NCBI GenBank assembly: GCA_946186895.1
Contig: CAMHOW010000007.1
Coordinates: forward strand, 1 to 64,000
Length of the DNA: 64,000 nucleotides
Reading direction: 5' to 3'
Source: an uncultured Fibrobacter sp.
GTDB taxonomy: Bacteria > Fibrobacterota > Fibrobacteria > Fibrobacterales > Fibrobacteraceae
This document shows positions 33,390 to 42,794 of this stretch, in pieces. Position 1 is the first letter of the stretch. Each line of letters begins with the position of its first letter. Both the position numbers and the translations under genes were made by a program. Below the pieces are notes generated by a model. It was not told the DNA's origin. It saw only the letters and a list, made by a program, of their open reading frames with translations, and did no database searches.

Positions 33390-33410
33390 TGGGCACCTTC
33401 GGTGCTGTAA

Positions 33411-36400
33411 TTATTCCTTAGTCGTTGAAATACAATTGTTCTGGAGTTTTAGGATGATGTCGCCGGTATCCGGGTCCATCATCATGTCAAATGTTGCCCG
33501 TATGGTAAAGCGATAGCCATTTACATCGTAGGTTATGTCCAGTGGCGGAACGATGCATTTATTTAGGTGGTCGAGAATCAGCCTTTCGCGCGTGTAGTCC
33601 ATTGCTCTCAAAAGGTTTTCTTCGCTCTTCATCATCAGCGAACTCAAGTAACTGTAATGACTCTCGTAAGTGTATTTTCCATCCCATTCCTTGGGAATGT
33701 ACGATATGCCGTCCATGCGGATTACAGGAGTGTTCTTGGTGATGTTCCAGATAAGGAATCCCTTGTAGCCTGGGTCGTAAGACTTAGTATGGGTCGCCTC
33801 GCCAGATGCCATGAATTTTTCAAAAGCATCCTTTCGGGTGAAATAATTCTTCATTGCTATATCATCCTCCGAGATGAACCCTGAGAGAATAGTTCCATAA
33901 GGCGTTTTCCTGAAGACGCGCCCTACTAGATAGATTCGCTTTATCTTTCCATTGTTGGTTTTGGTACGGCAGGAAATTTGCTTTGTCTTGTTACTGTTGC
34001 TTGAAATGTGTTTCTTGAGAGTAGAGATGGTTCTTTCGTAATCTTCTGGAATGATGAGATTTTTGAAATGCTTTCCGACAAAGTTTTGGAAATCATTGAT
34101 GTTGTCGCAGTCAAAGATGTCTAGCGCCTTGGCGTTCATATAAAGGATTTTGCCATCCTTGGGGTTGATGAGAATGACACCTCCAGGAATGTATTCCATG
34201 TAATTCAGTGCCATCTGGCGCAATGCTTCGGCATTTTTGATTGTACCGTCAATCTTTGCCTTAATCATGTCCTTGTCCTTAATGGGCAAGTGAATGAACT
34301 GCTGGGCTCCCAGGCGTATACTTTCTTTTGCAAGGTCCAGGTTGTCGGTCATGATGATAAACGGAATTTGTGCGTCTTGCCTGTTTTCCTGGAACTTCTG
34401 GATAATCTTGAACCCGTCTAATTTTGGAAGATCTGCTTCAATCAGGGCTAAGGAAATATTGTTTTCGTGTTCGTTCAAGAGTTCAATAGCCTGCTCCCCA
34501 TCTTCGGCAAGTAGCAGGTTGTAATTGATCCTTAATAGGCTTTCAAGGAATGCCCTATTTTGCGGATGGCCGTCGGCCAGCAAAATGGTCTTTTTCTCCG
34601 TTGGAATGGTTCCATTGGTGCTGCTGGAGGATTTGTCCGATGCACTTACATTTGTATTGCGCAGCATGAGGTCGTAAATGTGGTAGCCGTTGATATCGGC
34701 AATTAGGGCTCCCCGCATAAAGACATACTTTCCACGCGTTACATAGGTTATTTCGCATGGAGCCTTGTAGGCTCTTCCTTCAGCTTCGTGGAGTGTATAG
34801 TACACCGGATTCTTGGGGTTACTTGCAGCCGCCTCTACCTCTTCGAGACTTGTAAAGCCAAGGCTTTGGAGCTGTTCTTTGTACTGGTTGTTCACGAACA
34901 GGAATCTGAAGATTCCGTCTTTATAAGACATAATGGCCTTGGGGGAATCTACCTGATAGTCCTGGCTCCCCACCTTTGAATATACAAGGCCCATATTGCG
35001 GTCTTCTTTAATTATACCCGTAGATTCCATGTGCTTCAAGGTGTCTTTCAGGGGTTGGGGCTTTCCGTAATAATAACCCTGGACCTTTTCGCAGCCGATG
35101 CTCTTTAGGAATTCCATCTGTTCCTTGGTCTCGACGCCTTCTGCTAGTGTCTTTATGCCAAGATTTTTCGCCATGCGGACAGTGGAGCTGATGATGATAC
35201 GGGATACATCGTTGAAGTTCGAGAGGAACGCCATATCGATCTTCAGTTCGTCGAACTTGTAATCCTTGAGAGTGTTCAAAGAGGAGTATCCACTGCCGAA
35301 ATCGTCCATCCAGACTTCGTAACCCGCTTGCCGGAACCTTTCGATTTCTTTTTGGACATACGGATCAGATGCCATGATACTTTCTGTGATTTCAACGTGA
35401 ATGTATTTGCGGTCTATCCTATGTTTTTCGCGGGATTTTTCGACCTCTTCGAAAATATCACACCCGATAAAGTCTAGGCGGGACAGGTTGAAGGAAACGG
35501 GAACGATAGAATTCCCCTGGTCGAGTTCGGCCCGTAGCTCCTTGCAGACAAGTTCTATGATGTGGCTGTCAAGCTTGTGAATCTGTCTAGATTCCTCTAA
35601 GGCTCTGATAAAGATTGCTGGGCCCAAAAAACCGTATTGCGGGTCAATCCAGCGAGCAAGGGCTTCCATACCGCAGAATGTTCCCGTGATGGTACGTACG
35701 ACCGGCTGGTAGTAAACCTTGATATAGTCGTTGGCGATAGCGTCGTCGATATGGTTCACCACGTAGTTTTGCAGTAAAAGGTCTTTGTTTAATTCCTCGT
35801 CGTAATAACGGATGAAATTGTCGCCCTTCTTTTTCTGTATGATGCAGGCTAGTTTTGCTTTTTCGCTTGTTTCGATGAAATCGTTAAATTCTTCGACCTT
35901 GCAGATTCCGACAAAGAGGTCCATCGAAATTTTCGAGATGGCGCTCTTGACGCATTTGCGGATTTCTTGCAGCGTTTCTTCGATATTGTAAAGGTTCGCA
36001 ATAACGGCAAAATGATCGTTAGAGAGTCGACAGACCAGATTGTTTGGGAAATGTTTTTTGATGCATGCTGCAAAATTGATCAGGAATTCGTTTCCCTGAT
36101 TAAATCCGTTGGCGCTATTGAACAGTTTCATTCCGACGATGTCAAAGAAGATGACAGCAGGGGTTCCGCCCATCTTGACGATATCCTCTTCGTAATGACC
36201 GCTGCAAACGCGTCCATATTCTAGGTTCGGAAGCCCGGTCAGAGAGTCAAAGTAACGGTCAGCATGTTCACTGATTCGCAAGAATATGGCTTTCTTGCTG
36301 TGCCAGGGAATTTGGGATACGCTCACAATCAGGTCTTTCCCGGTGCGGGGGCTCCTGATAATGAGTTCACCCTTTTCAAAAATTTCGTCAAGAGGAATCT

Positions 36401-37013
36401 GGGCAAGTTCCTTTTCGCTGAAGAAATAATCCTCTAGTTTGATTCCTGAATCAAAGGGTCGCACGGGTTTCCAAAGTTTCTCGATGGTAGTGCTGACCAT
36501 GTAGATTTCGTGGGTGGCCGCGTCGAAAATCACGAAGGGGTCCACCTTGTCCATGTTCAGGAACTCGATAATACTGTTCTCGAAGCCACGTCTATCGTTG
36601 CCATTGGATTCTAGGGCGGCGGTCACGTCGTCGTAGCAGATAACGGCGATTTTTGTGCCGTTGTCTAGATGCCGGTGGTATCCTGAGGCATGGATGGTGC
36701 GGTATTCTTCTTTACCATAAAGCTTTTGGCGATAGACCACATCGTAGTGGCCATCTTTCATTTTTGAAAATTCTGCAGCCTTGGTTGCCACAAAGGCGAG
36801 GTCTTCACGGTGGACATCTCTGTACATTCCTGTATCAAGGAGATGTATCAGGTCTTCACGGGTAAGGCCTGGCGCTTGCCAATGGATAAGTCCTTTTGAA
36901 ACGAGAATAGCCCGAACACGTCCATCAATAAGTTGATAGACTGCAAGAGGAATCTCGGAATTTTCGTATTCCTGCCGGATTTCCTCGGGTAAGCCAAGTT
37001 CTCTTTCTGACAT
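33411..37013 (-). CDS. multidomain c-di-GMP phosphodiesterase (PAS, degenerate GGDEF, EAL, receiver, PAS)
   Basis: 1200 residues. An N-terminal sensory/PAS region (~1-240) is followed by a GGDEF-like domain (~255-400). Its signature is SNDHF instead of GG[DE]EF, so it is catalytically dead. The EAL domain (~420-660) keeps the key residues: MEALARW, FNLSRLDF, HVEITES, WMDDFGSGYSSL, ELKIDMAF, LAEGVE, QGYYYGKP. It should therefore hydrolyse c-di-GMP. A PAS-like block then precedes a receiver domain (~820-935: TILLADGHPQNRAFL, LIEADLPKLDGF, PFIIMT, HLPIK), with another PAS and an unassigned tail after it. No transmembrane segment. Start ATG 37013 has AGAGAG upstream. Confidence 0.88.
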   Translation of the reverse strand: MSERELGLPEEIRQEYENSEIPLAVYQLIDGRVRAILVSKGLIHWQAPGLTREDLIHLLDTGMYRDVHREDLAFVATKAAEFSKMKDGHYDVVYRQKLYGKEEYRTIHASGYHRHLDNGTKIAVICYDDVTAALESNGNDRRGFENSIIEFLNMDKVDPFVIFDAATHEIYMVSTTIEKLWKPVRPFDSGIKLEDYFFSEKELAQIPLDEIFEKGELIIRSPRTGKDLIVSVSQIPWHSKKAIFLRISEHADRYFDSLTGLPNLEYGRVCSGHYEEDIVKMGGTPAVIFFDIVGMKLFNSANGFNQGNEFLINFAACIKKHFPNNLVCRLSNDHFAVIANLYNIEETLQEIRKCVKSAISKISMDLFVGICKVEEFNDFIETSEKAKLACIIQKKKGDNFIRYYDEELNKDLLLQNYVVNHIDDAIANDYIKVYYQPVVRTITGTFCGMEALARWIDPQYGFLGPAIFIRALEESRQIHKLDSHIIELVCKELRAELDQGNSIVPVSFNLSRLDFIGCDIFEEVEKSREKHRIDRKYIHVEITESIMASDPYVQKEIERFRQAGYEVWMDDFGSGYSSLNTLKDYKFDELKIDMAFLSNFNDVSRIIISSTVRMAKNLGIKTLAEGVETKEQMEFLKSIGCEKVQGYYYGKPQPLKDTLKHMESTGIIKEDRNMGLVYSKVGSQDYQVDSPKAIMSYKDGIFRFLFVNNQYKEQLQSLGFTSLEEVEAAASNPKNPVYYTLHEAEGRAYKAPCEITYVTRGKYVFMRGALIADINGYHIYDLMLRNTNVSASDKSSSSTNGTIPTEKKTILLADGHPQNRAFLESLLRINYNLLLAEDGEQAIELLNEHENNISLALIEADLPKLDGFKIIQKFQENRQDAQIPFIIMTDNLDLAKESIRLGAQQFIHLPIKDKDMIKAKIDGTIKNAEALRQMALNYMEYIPGGVILINPKDGKILYMNAKALDIFDCDNINDFQNFVGKHFKNLIIPEDYERTISTLKKHISSNSNKTKQISCRTKTNNGKIKRIYLVGRVFRKTPYGTILSGFISEDDIAMKNYFTRKDAFEKFMASGEATHTKSYDPGYKGFLIWNITKNTPVIRMDGISYIPKEWDGKYTYESHYSYLSSLMMKSEENLLRAMDYTRERLILDHLNKCIVPPLDITYDVNGYRFTIRATFDMMMDPDTGDIILKLQNNCISTTKE

Positions 37014-37040
37014 TACTATACTCTCTAGTAATGAAACTAA

Positions 37041-37080
37041 ATTAAAAATCCCTAAAAAGCAAACTTTTTAGGGGCCTTTC
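37041..37080 (-). terminator. Rho-independent terminator of the TPR gene
   Basis: CCCTAAAAAG (37050-37059), loop CAAA, CTTTTTAGGG (37064-37073). The minus strand continues ATTTTTAATTT. It lies just past the stop at 37125. Confidence 0.8.
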
Positions 37081-37124
37081 CGCGATAATGTGTTTATAAC
37101 TGGTGTTTTTTTGGGAAAAACTTG

Positions 37125-37883
37125 TTATTTCGCTTGTCGCGGATGCTTCTTGTCTAGTTTTTTCTGAAGTTCTTTCAGGTGCCAGCGGCCGCGCTTGTCT
37201 TCGAGCATATAGTCCGTGCGGACCCCTCGGGAAAGCCCCTTGTCGATAAGCTTTTGGGCTTCGTCGTATTTCTTTTGGTCTAGATACAGTTCTGCCAAGA
37301 AGAAATAGTTGTACAGGTCGCCAGGATCCTGTTTTAAGGCCATGTTCAGGTATTTATCGGCAAGAGCCTTGTCGGGCCACGAGAGGATAATGGGAATGTG
37401 GGGGAGCAGCTGGTGGGCGCGTCCTAGCACTTGGTAATTCCCTGTAGCGGTGGCTACATCGCGGACCTTTGCGGCCACACCTTCCTTGACCGAGGCCAAC
37501 GGATTCTTTTCGGCGCCCCACATAGAGACGGAGGCGGCGTAGATGTGGGCGATTACCTTGTTTTTCGGGTAGCGGTTATAGGCGTTTTCGCTAAGGGTTT
37601 TTAGGGTGTCTAGCTTAACTTTGCGCTTGCTCTTTTCGAAGGGCACGAATCGGAAGGCGAAATAGACACTCTTGACTAGACCTTCCGTCGCTTTTTCTTC
37701 TACGGTGGAATCGTTTTGTGCCCGTTTGTAGGCGGCAATCATGAGTTCTGCATTTTTCTTGTCGGCCTTGTCGCCATTGGCCCGCTCTGCCCGTGCCATG
37801 TAGCAGGAATCTGCAAAAGCCAAGTCAGGGTTTGCAAAACAGCAAACCGCAGCAAAGAGGATGATGGCTGTAAGGAGCCGCAC
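37125..37883 (-). CDS. secreted TPR-containing protein
   Basis: 252 residues. The start is GTG at 37883; AGGTAG lies 8 bp upstream, inside the end of the phosphofructokinase gene. Signal peptide MRLLTAIILFAAVCCF; its LAFADSCYMARAERANG region leaves no canonical lipobox. C-terminal TPR-like pairs (DLYNYFFLAELYLDQKKYDEAQKLIDKGLSRG). The architecture resembles the TRAP transporter T-component (TatT) group, but that is only a suggestion. Ten bp after pfk, so probably co-transcribed. Confidence 0.75.
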   Translation of the reverse strand: MRLLTAIILFAAVCCFANPDLAFADSCYMARAERANGDKADKKNAELMIAAYKRAQNDSTVEEKATEGLVKSVYFAFRFVPFEKSKRKVKLDTLKTLSENAYNRYPKNKVIAHIYAASVSMWGAEKNPLASVKEGVAAKVRDVATATGNYQVLGRAHQLLPHIPIILSWPDKALADKYLNMALKQDPGDLYNYFFLAELYLDQKKYDEAQKLIDKGLSRGVRTDYMLEDKRGRWHLKELQKKLDKKHPRQAK

Positions 37884-37893
37884 CGCTCGCTAC

Positions 37894-39240
37894 CTATTTC
37901 CTTCCCTTTCCCTTTCCGGAGAAGTAGTCCTGCTGGCGGGTCGCTCCCAACACGGCGTGCCAGAGCGGTCCGTTGGGATTGATCTTCTTGCGTTCGTTGA
38001 CGGCGTATTCTATAGGCACGTGGCTGAACTGCTCGTTCATGCTGCCCACCACCATGTCTGTCTTGCCCGCCATGCCTGCGTGCACGGCGCTTTCGGCCAG
38101 CTGGAAGCAGAAGATGGCGTCGGTGCCTTTGGCGGGAATGCTACGGACCATGTAGCTCGGGTCAAAGTACTTGATGTTGACTTCTTTGCCCACCTTGTCA
38201 AAGTGGTTCTTGATTTCGCGGGTCAAGAATTCGCCGATGTCGTTTTTCAAGATGTTGCCGCTGGCATCCCTGCGTTCAGGCAGGTCTTTGAATAGCTCTT
38301 GCCCGGCACCTTCGGCGACAGCGATGACGGCGTGGGTCTTTCCGCTGCCGTAGCGGCTTTCGAGAGCCTTAAAAAGTCCGTTCTCGCCTTCTAGCGTAAA
38401 GGGCACTTCGGGAATCAGGCAGAAGTTCACTACTGTGGTGGCCAAAGCCGCGTAGGCAGCGATAAAGCCAGAGTCACGGCCCATGAGCTTCACAAGCCCA
38501 AGACCATTGAAAGCTCCGTTGGCTTCGTTATGAGCGCTGGTAATCACGTCTGTAGCGCTGAGTACCGCCGTCTCGAAACCGAAGGTTCGGTCAATAAGGT
38601 TCAGGTCGTTGTCAATGGTTTTCGGGATACCGATAACAGAGATAGGCTGGCGACGCTTCTTCACCTCTTCGGCAATGGCATGCGCACCCCGGAGGGTTCC
38701 GTCACCGCCGATACAGAACAGCACATTGATGTTCAACCGCATTAGGGTATCCACCATGACAGAGGGCTCCTGCATACCGCGGGAGCTTCCGAGAATGGTA
38801 CCGCCGTCATCCTGGATGGCGTCTACCACGTCGGGGTTCAGCATGATAGGCGGGTAACCGTAGGCCGGGTTCAGCCCGCGATAGCCGTAAGGAATGCCAA
38901 AGATATTCCGCACACCGTAGTCAAACCACAGCACCTGAACAAGACCTTTGATGACGTTGTTGAGGCCGGGGCAGAGGCCGCCGCAGGTCACGATGCCTGC
39001 GCGTGTCCAGGCGGGGTCGTGGAAAATCGTTTCCCTAGGGCCTGCCGCTTCTAGGGAGGGGATCGCCTTCCCGCTATCGACAAATTTTTTGATGCGGTTC
39101 ACGTCGGTGGTGAGGCTGATACGGTCGCCGTCGGAGACGAACTGCACGCCCTTCATGGGGGATTTCAGGGTTCCCGTTCCCACCGTTTCGATGGAGAGGT
39201 CGTACTGTTCCGGATTGTTGAGAATATCTTCTTGCGTCAT
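37894..39240 (-). CDS. 6-phosphofructokinase, clade X/TP0108 type
   Basis: 448 residues. Glycolytic enzyme forming fructose 1,6-bisphosphate. The N-terminal ~80 residues are an extension typical of this clade. The core reads AGIVTCGGLCPGLN, PYGYRGL, GTILGSSRG, VLFCIGGDGT, IPKTIDNDLN, VKLMGRDSGFIAAYAA and PEVPF. The GGDGT glycine favours ATP as phosphoryl donor, while the Lys in PKTIDND is the residue usual in PPi-dependent forms; similar mixed enzymes are ATP-dependent in some clades. So donor specificity is uncertain, ATP slightly favoured. Ten bp upstream of the TPR gene. Start ATG 39240 next to a repeat at 39270-39358. Confidence 0.9.
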   Translation of the reverse strand: MTQEDILNNPEQYDLSIETVGTGTLKSPMKGVQFVSDGDRISLTTDVNRIKKFVDSGKAIPSLEAAGPRETIFHDPAWTRAGIVTCGGLCPGLNNVIKGLVQVLWFDYGVRNIFGIPYGYRGLNPAYGYPPIMLNPDVVDAIQDDGGTILGSSRGMQEPSVMVDTLMRLNINVLFCIGGDGTLRGAHAIAEEVKKRRQPISVIGIPKTIDNDLNLIDRTFGFETAVLSATDVITSAHNEANGAFNGLGLVKLMGRDSGFIAAYAALATTVVNFCLIPEVPFTLEGENGLFKALESRYGSGKTHAVIAVAEGAGQELFKDLPERRDASGNILKNDIGEFLTREIKNHFDKVGKEVNIKYFDPSYMVRSIPAKGTDAIFCFQLAESAVHAGMAGKTDMVVGSMNEQFSHVPIEYAVNERKKINPNGPLWHAVLGATRQQDYFSGKGKGRK

Positions 39241-39269
39241 GCCTTAAAAATATATAATTCAAGATTCGA

Positions 39270-39358
39270 AAGTTTTTACAATTCGGAATTAGTAAGTAGG
39301 AATTAGGAATTGTTTCAAAAACTGTAAATTTGAACTCCGAACTCCGAACTCCGAATTA
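39270..39358. repeat. AATTCGGAATTAG / GAACTCCGAACTCCGA repeats at the 3' end of the histidine kinase gene
   Basis: Two runs: AATTCGGAATTAGTAAGTAG and, oppositely oriented, GAACTCCGAACTCCGAACTCC. The kinase stop codon (TAA complementary to 39356-39358) lies within the last unit, so the element forms the end of the gene. Same family as 2208-2240 and 5814-5850. Confidence 0.7.
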
Positions 39359-41149
39359 TATTTCTAGCGGCGGGAAATGGATCTTGGTGCGGAGCCCGGG
39401 CCCAGCGTTTTCCATCTCGATTTTCATGTTGGTGAGGGTGCAGAGCTTTTTCACCATAGAAAGGCCGATACCCGTTCCGCTTGTTCTGCGGGTCATCTCG
39501 TTTTCGACGCGGTAGAATTCCTGGAACACCTTTTTCATTTCGGCAGGCGGAATACCCGGGCCGTAGTCGCGCACCGCCAGGTACACGTCGGTATCTTTGA
39601 TGCGGAGCTCTATGACAATCATCTTGTAGTCCGCATCTTTGGAGAACTTCAGCGAGTTGTCCACCAGGTTCATCAGGATTTGCATAATGGCATCCCGGTC
39701 CATCATCAGGGTGATGTCCCGAACATCGGTATCCGAAGAAACGGTGAGTTCGAAACCGTGCTTCTCTACGTTCTTGCTGTAGGTGGCCACAAAGTCGTCC
39801 AGCACGGCCTTGGGCCTGTCCTTGGCGAGCTGCACTTTCCAACGGTCGCCATCTAGCTTGGAGAGGTTCAGCACGTTCTGGATTAGACGTGTAAGACGGT
39901 CGGCTTCGCTTGCAATCTGGTTATAGTATTTCTGCTTTTTCTCTTCGTTAGCTACCCAGGAGTTCTGCAGCAGTTCGGCGTACATACGGATAGACGTTAG
40001 CGGAGTCTTTAGCTCGTGACTCACTGCAGAGATAAAGTCTTGCCGTTTCTTGGCCAGGTTCAGTTCGCTTTTGGTTAGGCGGTAGATAGCTACAAGGCCG
40101 CCACCCAAGATAATGAGCACTACGGCCCCGAGGAAAATCAGGAAGGTGGCACCTCTGGAATCGTCCCTGTTTTTCATGTGCATTACCAGGGAGATACTGT
40201 TCAGGGGTGGAATCAGCTTGGTGGAAAAGATTTCTTGAGATTCATCTTTGGTGCCGAAGGCAAGCAGCGTTTTCGCACCATCACGGAATTCCAGCACCAG
40301 GTCTTTTTCGAGTGGGTAAAACTGGGTTTCGTTTTGTACCAGGCTATTCAAGTAGGCCTTGGTATTCACGATGTAGCCTTGAATATAAAGTTCGCTGCCT
40401 CGCGTAACGTTGCGGTAAAAGACCATGTAGTCACCGTTGATCTTGGCCATGAAGGGCTCGATTTCCACTTCATGGTTGTAGTTCACCGTGGTCGCAGAAA
40501 GACTGTCCATGTCCTGGGATTCGGCGTTGAACGCAATGTTTTCCATTTCCGAGGTGGTTTCAACGCGGTGGGGCCTTATGGGTTCTTTTTTATTGCTATG
40601 GTCCAGCTTGGGGTCTTGCTTGTAGATGTAGTCGATAACCTTTTCCACAGAATCTCTGGGCTGGGCCATGGCCTCGATACCATGGTTCTCTATCTTCAGC
40701 TCATCGAGGATGGCCTTGATCTTGTTGCGAACCTCTTCGCGACGCATCCTTTCGGCCTGCGGGATCTGCTCCAGGAGAATTTGTCCGAAACGGCCTTCGG
40801 GCAAGAACGGCGTGCGCAGCGTGTTGTCGGGAGTGAGCTGGAAATGCCCTACAAGCCCTGTGTACTGGCTGGTAACAGGGTAGTCCACCAGTTCAGACAA
40901 AGTATTTTCTTCGCCACCAATCACCTGCACCGTGCGGATAAACCCGTATTCGGAGTAGGATCGCTTTTCTTCGACGGCCAGGTCACGGGCGAGCCTCTGG
41001 TTCAGGGTGTTGGCCACGAACATGGCATGGCCCGTGTAGAGCGAGTTGGTACCCAGCTGCAACTGCGAATACGACTGGTAAAGCAATATTACCAGCGGTA
41101 TCGTAATGACAACAAAGATGGATGCAAAAATTACGTGGACTTTGTGCAT
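39356..41149 (-). CDS. membrane sensor histidine kinase
   Basis: 597 residues. One N-terminal TM helix (VIFASIFVVITIPLVILLY), a large periplasmic sensor (~30-340), a second TM (ATFLIFLGAVVLIILGGGLVA), then DHp with phosphorylation motif FISAVSHELKTPLTSIRM (roughly residue 375) and CA domain with NLVDNSLKFSKDAD (N box), DYGPGIPPAEM (G1) and TGIGLSMVKKL (G2). Gene overlaps the response regulator by 19 bp, so coupled translation. No HAMP domain obvious. Signal unknown. The stop is formed by a repeat element. Confidence 0.92.
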   Translation of the reverse strand: MHKVHVIFASIFVVITIPLVILLYQSYSQLQLGTNSLYTGHAMFVANTLNQRLARDLAVEEKRSYSEYGFIRTVQVIGGEENTLSELVDYPVTSQYTGLVGHFQLTPDNTLRTPFLPEGRFGQILLEQIPQAERMRREEVRNKIKAILDELKIENHGIEAMAQPRDSVEKVIDYIYKQDPKLDHSNKKEPIRPHRVETTSEMENIAFNAESQDMDSLSATTVNYNHEVEIEPFMAKINGDYMVFYRNVTRGSELYIQGYIVNTKAYLNSLVQNETQFYPLEKDLVLEFRDGAKTLLAFGTKDESQEIFSTKLIPPLNSISLVMHMKNRDDSRGATFLIFLGAVVLIILGGGLVAIYRLTKSELNLAKKRQDFISAVSHELKTPLTSIRMYAELLQNSWVANEEKKQKYYNQIASEADRLTRLIQNVLNLSKLDGDRWKVQLAKDRPKAVLDDFVATYSKNVEKHGFELTVSSDTDVRDITLMMDRDAIMQILMNLVDNSLKFSKDADYKMIVIELRIKDTDVYLAVRDYGPGIPPAEMKKVFQEFYRVENEMTRRTSGTGIGLSMVKKLCTLTNMKIEMENAGPGLRTKIHFPPLEI

Positions 41150-41856
41150 TCAGGAGTCGAGCACATCTGGTAGCCTTCGCCACGGAACGTTACCAGGAAC
41201 TTCGGGTGAGAAGGATCGTCTTCGATTTTCTTGCGGAGCTTGGTGATATGGATATCCACGGTGCGGGTGTCCACGGAATCGGCGTTCTCGTAGCCCCAGA
41301 CCTTGCGCAGCAGTTCGGAACGGGGAACGGCGTGGTCGCGGTTGGTCCACAGGTACTCGAGGATTTCCACTTCTTTGCGGGTGAAGGCGATTTCTTCGTT
41401 GCCACGGGTGCCGCGGTATTCACGGAAATCAATCTTCAGGTTGCCCGCAATGAGCTTGCCTTCGTTCTCGGCGCTCTGGCGGCTGCGACGCAACACGGCT
41501 TCGATACGGGCCAGCAGCATGGGCACGGAGAAGGGCTTCGGGATATAGTCGTCGGCGCCATACTTGAGGCCGTTGATGATATCCTCGTCGGAATTCTTGG
41601 CAGAAAGGATGATGATAGGAACGCTCCTGTCTTTTTCGCGAATCTTGTCGCACACGGTAAAGCCGTCGATTCCAGGGAGCATCAGGTCTAGGAGGATTAG
41701 TCCGTACTGTCCGGTCAGAGCTTCGGCAAGTCCAGTTTCGCCATCGGCGCAATGCTTTACGTTGTAGCCGTTCAGTTCGCAAAGGTCAATCAGGCCCTCT
41801 GCGATGGCGATTTCGTCTTCGATAATAAGAATGCTTGTATTGCTGTTCTGGCTCAT
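41131..41856 (-). CDS. OmpR/PhoB-type response regulator
   Basis: 241 residues from ATG 41856 (AAGGAAA upstream; the TTG five codons earlier is rejected). Receiver domain: ILIIEDEIAIAEGL, LILLDLMLPGIDGF (phospho-Asp), PIIILSAK, PKPF. Winged helix: TRKEVEILEYLWTNRDHAV, VDTRTVDIHITKLRKKIE. Partner of the overlapping histidine kinase, likely activating envelope-related genes; direct targets unknown. An outer-membrane protein gene lies 24 bp further upstream on the same strand. Confidence 0.95.
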   Translation of the reverse strand: MSQNSNTSILIIEDEIAIAEGLIDLCELNGYNVKHCADGETGLAEALTGQYGLILLDLMLPGIDGFTVCDKIREKDRSVPIIILSAKNSDEDIINGLKYGADDYIPKPFSVPMLLARIEAVLRRSRQSAENEGKLIAGNLKIDFREYRGTRGNEEIAFTRKEVEILEYLWTNRDHAVPRSELLRKVWGYENADSVDTRTVDIHITKLRKKIEDDPSHPKFLVTFRGEGYQMCSTPECTKST

Positions 41857-41879
41857 CTTTTTTCCTTTCAATTCAAATC

Positions 41880-42680
41880 TTAGAGGGCGAATCCACCACC
41901 CACTTCAAGAGTCATGTTGCCTGCATCGACTTCCTTGGGGTAGTCGCCGCCAAAGTAGTACTTGAAGTTGCAGTAGGCGGCAATGGGGATAATGGGGAGC
42001 TTGGCGCGCATACCCACAAGCACGTGACCGCCGATGCTGGTTTTCAGGCCTTCGTCCATGGCCTTGTCCTGGACCTTCTGCTTGAGGGTCTGGCCGAGGG
42101 CTTCAAGTTCCTGGGCCTTTGCCTGCAGGGCTTCGGGATCCAGGCCTTCCTTGTTGGCGGCGCTCTTGATCATGTCCGAAATGGCGGGGTCATCAATGAT
42201 TCCCTGCACAAAGCTCTGGTTCAGCACGAAGGTGTTCAGGTGGTACGTCACACCGCCACCAATGTAGGGGCGAAGGACGGGGATAAAGGTAAGGGGGTAG
42301 GTGATAGACACGTCCAGGCCGCTAGCCACGAACTTGGGGTTAGCCTTGCCAAAGGGGGTGCCTGCCAGTTCAATTTCCAGGGGGAGCGGTTCGGCAACAC
42401 CATCTACGTAAAGTGCTGCGTCGTAAGAACCGAACTGGATATTGTAGGTGGCTTCGATATCGAAGATGGGGAGGATGTCAATCCACAGCTTGAAGCCGAA
42501 TCCCTGCATGGTGCCGTCAAAACCGCCGTGGCTGAACTGGATTCCTTCGGCAACGGGGGCTGCCGGGGCAGCTTTCATCTTGGTGCCGAATCCGGGGGCG
42601 TAGTGGCCACCGATACCGATAATAGCGAAGGACTGGGTGGCGAGCAGGGCCGCCGCTGCAAGAATGACTTTGAAATTCAT
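41880..42680 (-). CDS. outer-membrane barrel-like protein
   Basis: 266 residues. Signal peptide MNFKVILAAAALLATQSFA, then a glycine- and aromatic-rich pattern of alternating strands (GFKLWIDILPIFDIEATYNIQFG; VLRPYIGGGVTYHLNTF) and a final strand TLEVGGGFAL. A helical insert (~170-215: ANKEGLDPEALQAKAQELEALGQ) is unusual. No family named. It starts with AGGAA and lies 24 bp upstream of the response regulator, so the three genes may form one operon and the barrel could be a target or sensor partner. Confidence 0.75.
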   Translation of the reverse strand: MNFKVILAAAALLATQSFAIIGIGGHYAPGFGTKMKAAPAAPVAEGIQFSHGGFDGTMQGFGFKLWIDILPIFDIEATYNIQFGSYDAALYVDGVAEPLPLEIELAGTPFGKANPKFVASGLDVSITYPLTFIPVLRPYIGGGVTYHLNTFVLNQSFVQGIIDDPAISDMIKSAANKEGLDPEALQAKAQELEALGQTLKQKVQDKAMDEGLKTSIGGHVLVGMRAKLPIIPIAAYCNFKYYFGGDYPKEVDAGNMTLEVGGGFAL

Positions 42681-42794
42681 AGTGATTCCTCGTTAAAACT
42701 TTACAAAGAAACTATATAAATTTTTCACAGGGGTGTTAGCCACCAGCCTAAAAAAGTCCACAATTTTCGGGGCGAACCCGCGGTCTGATTTGTG

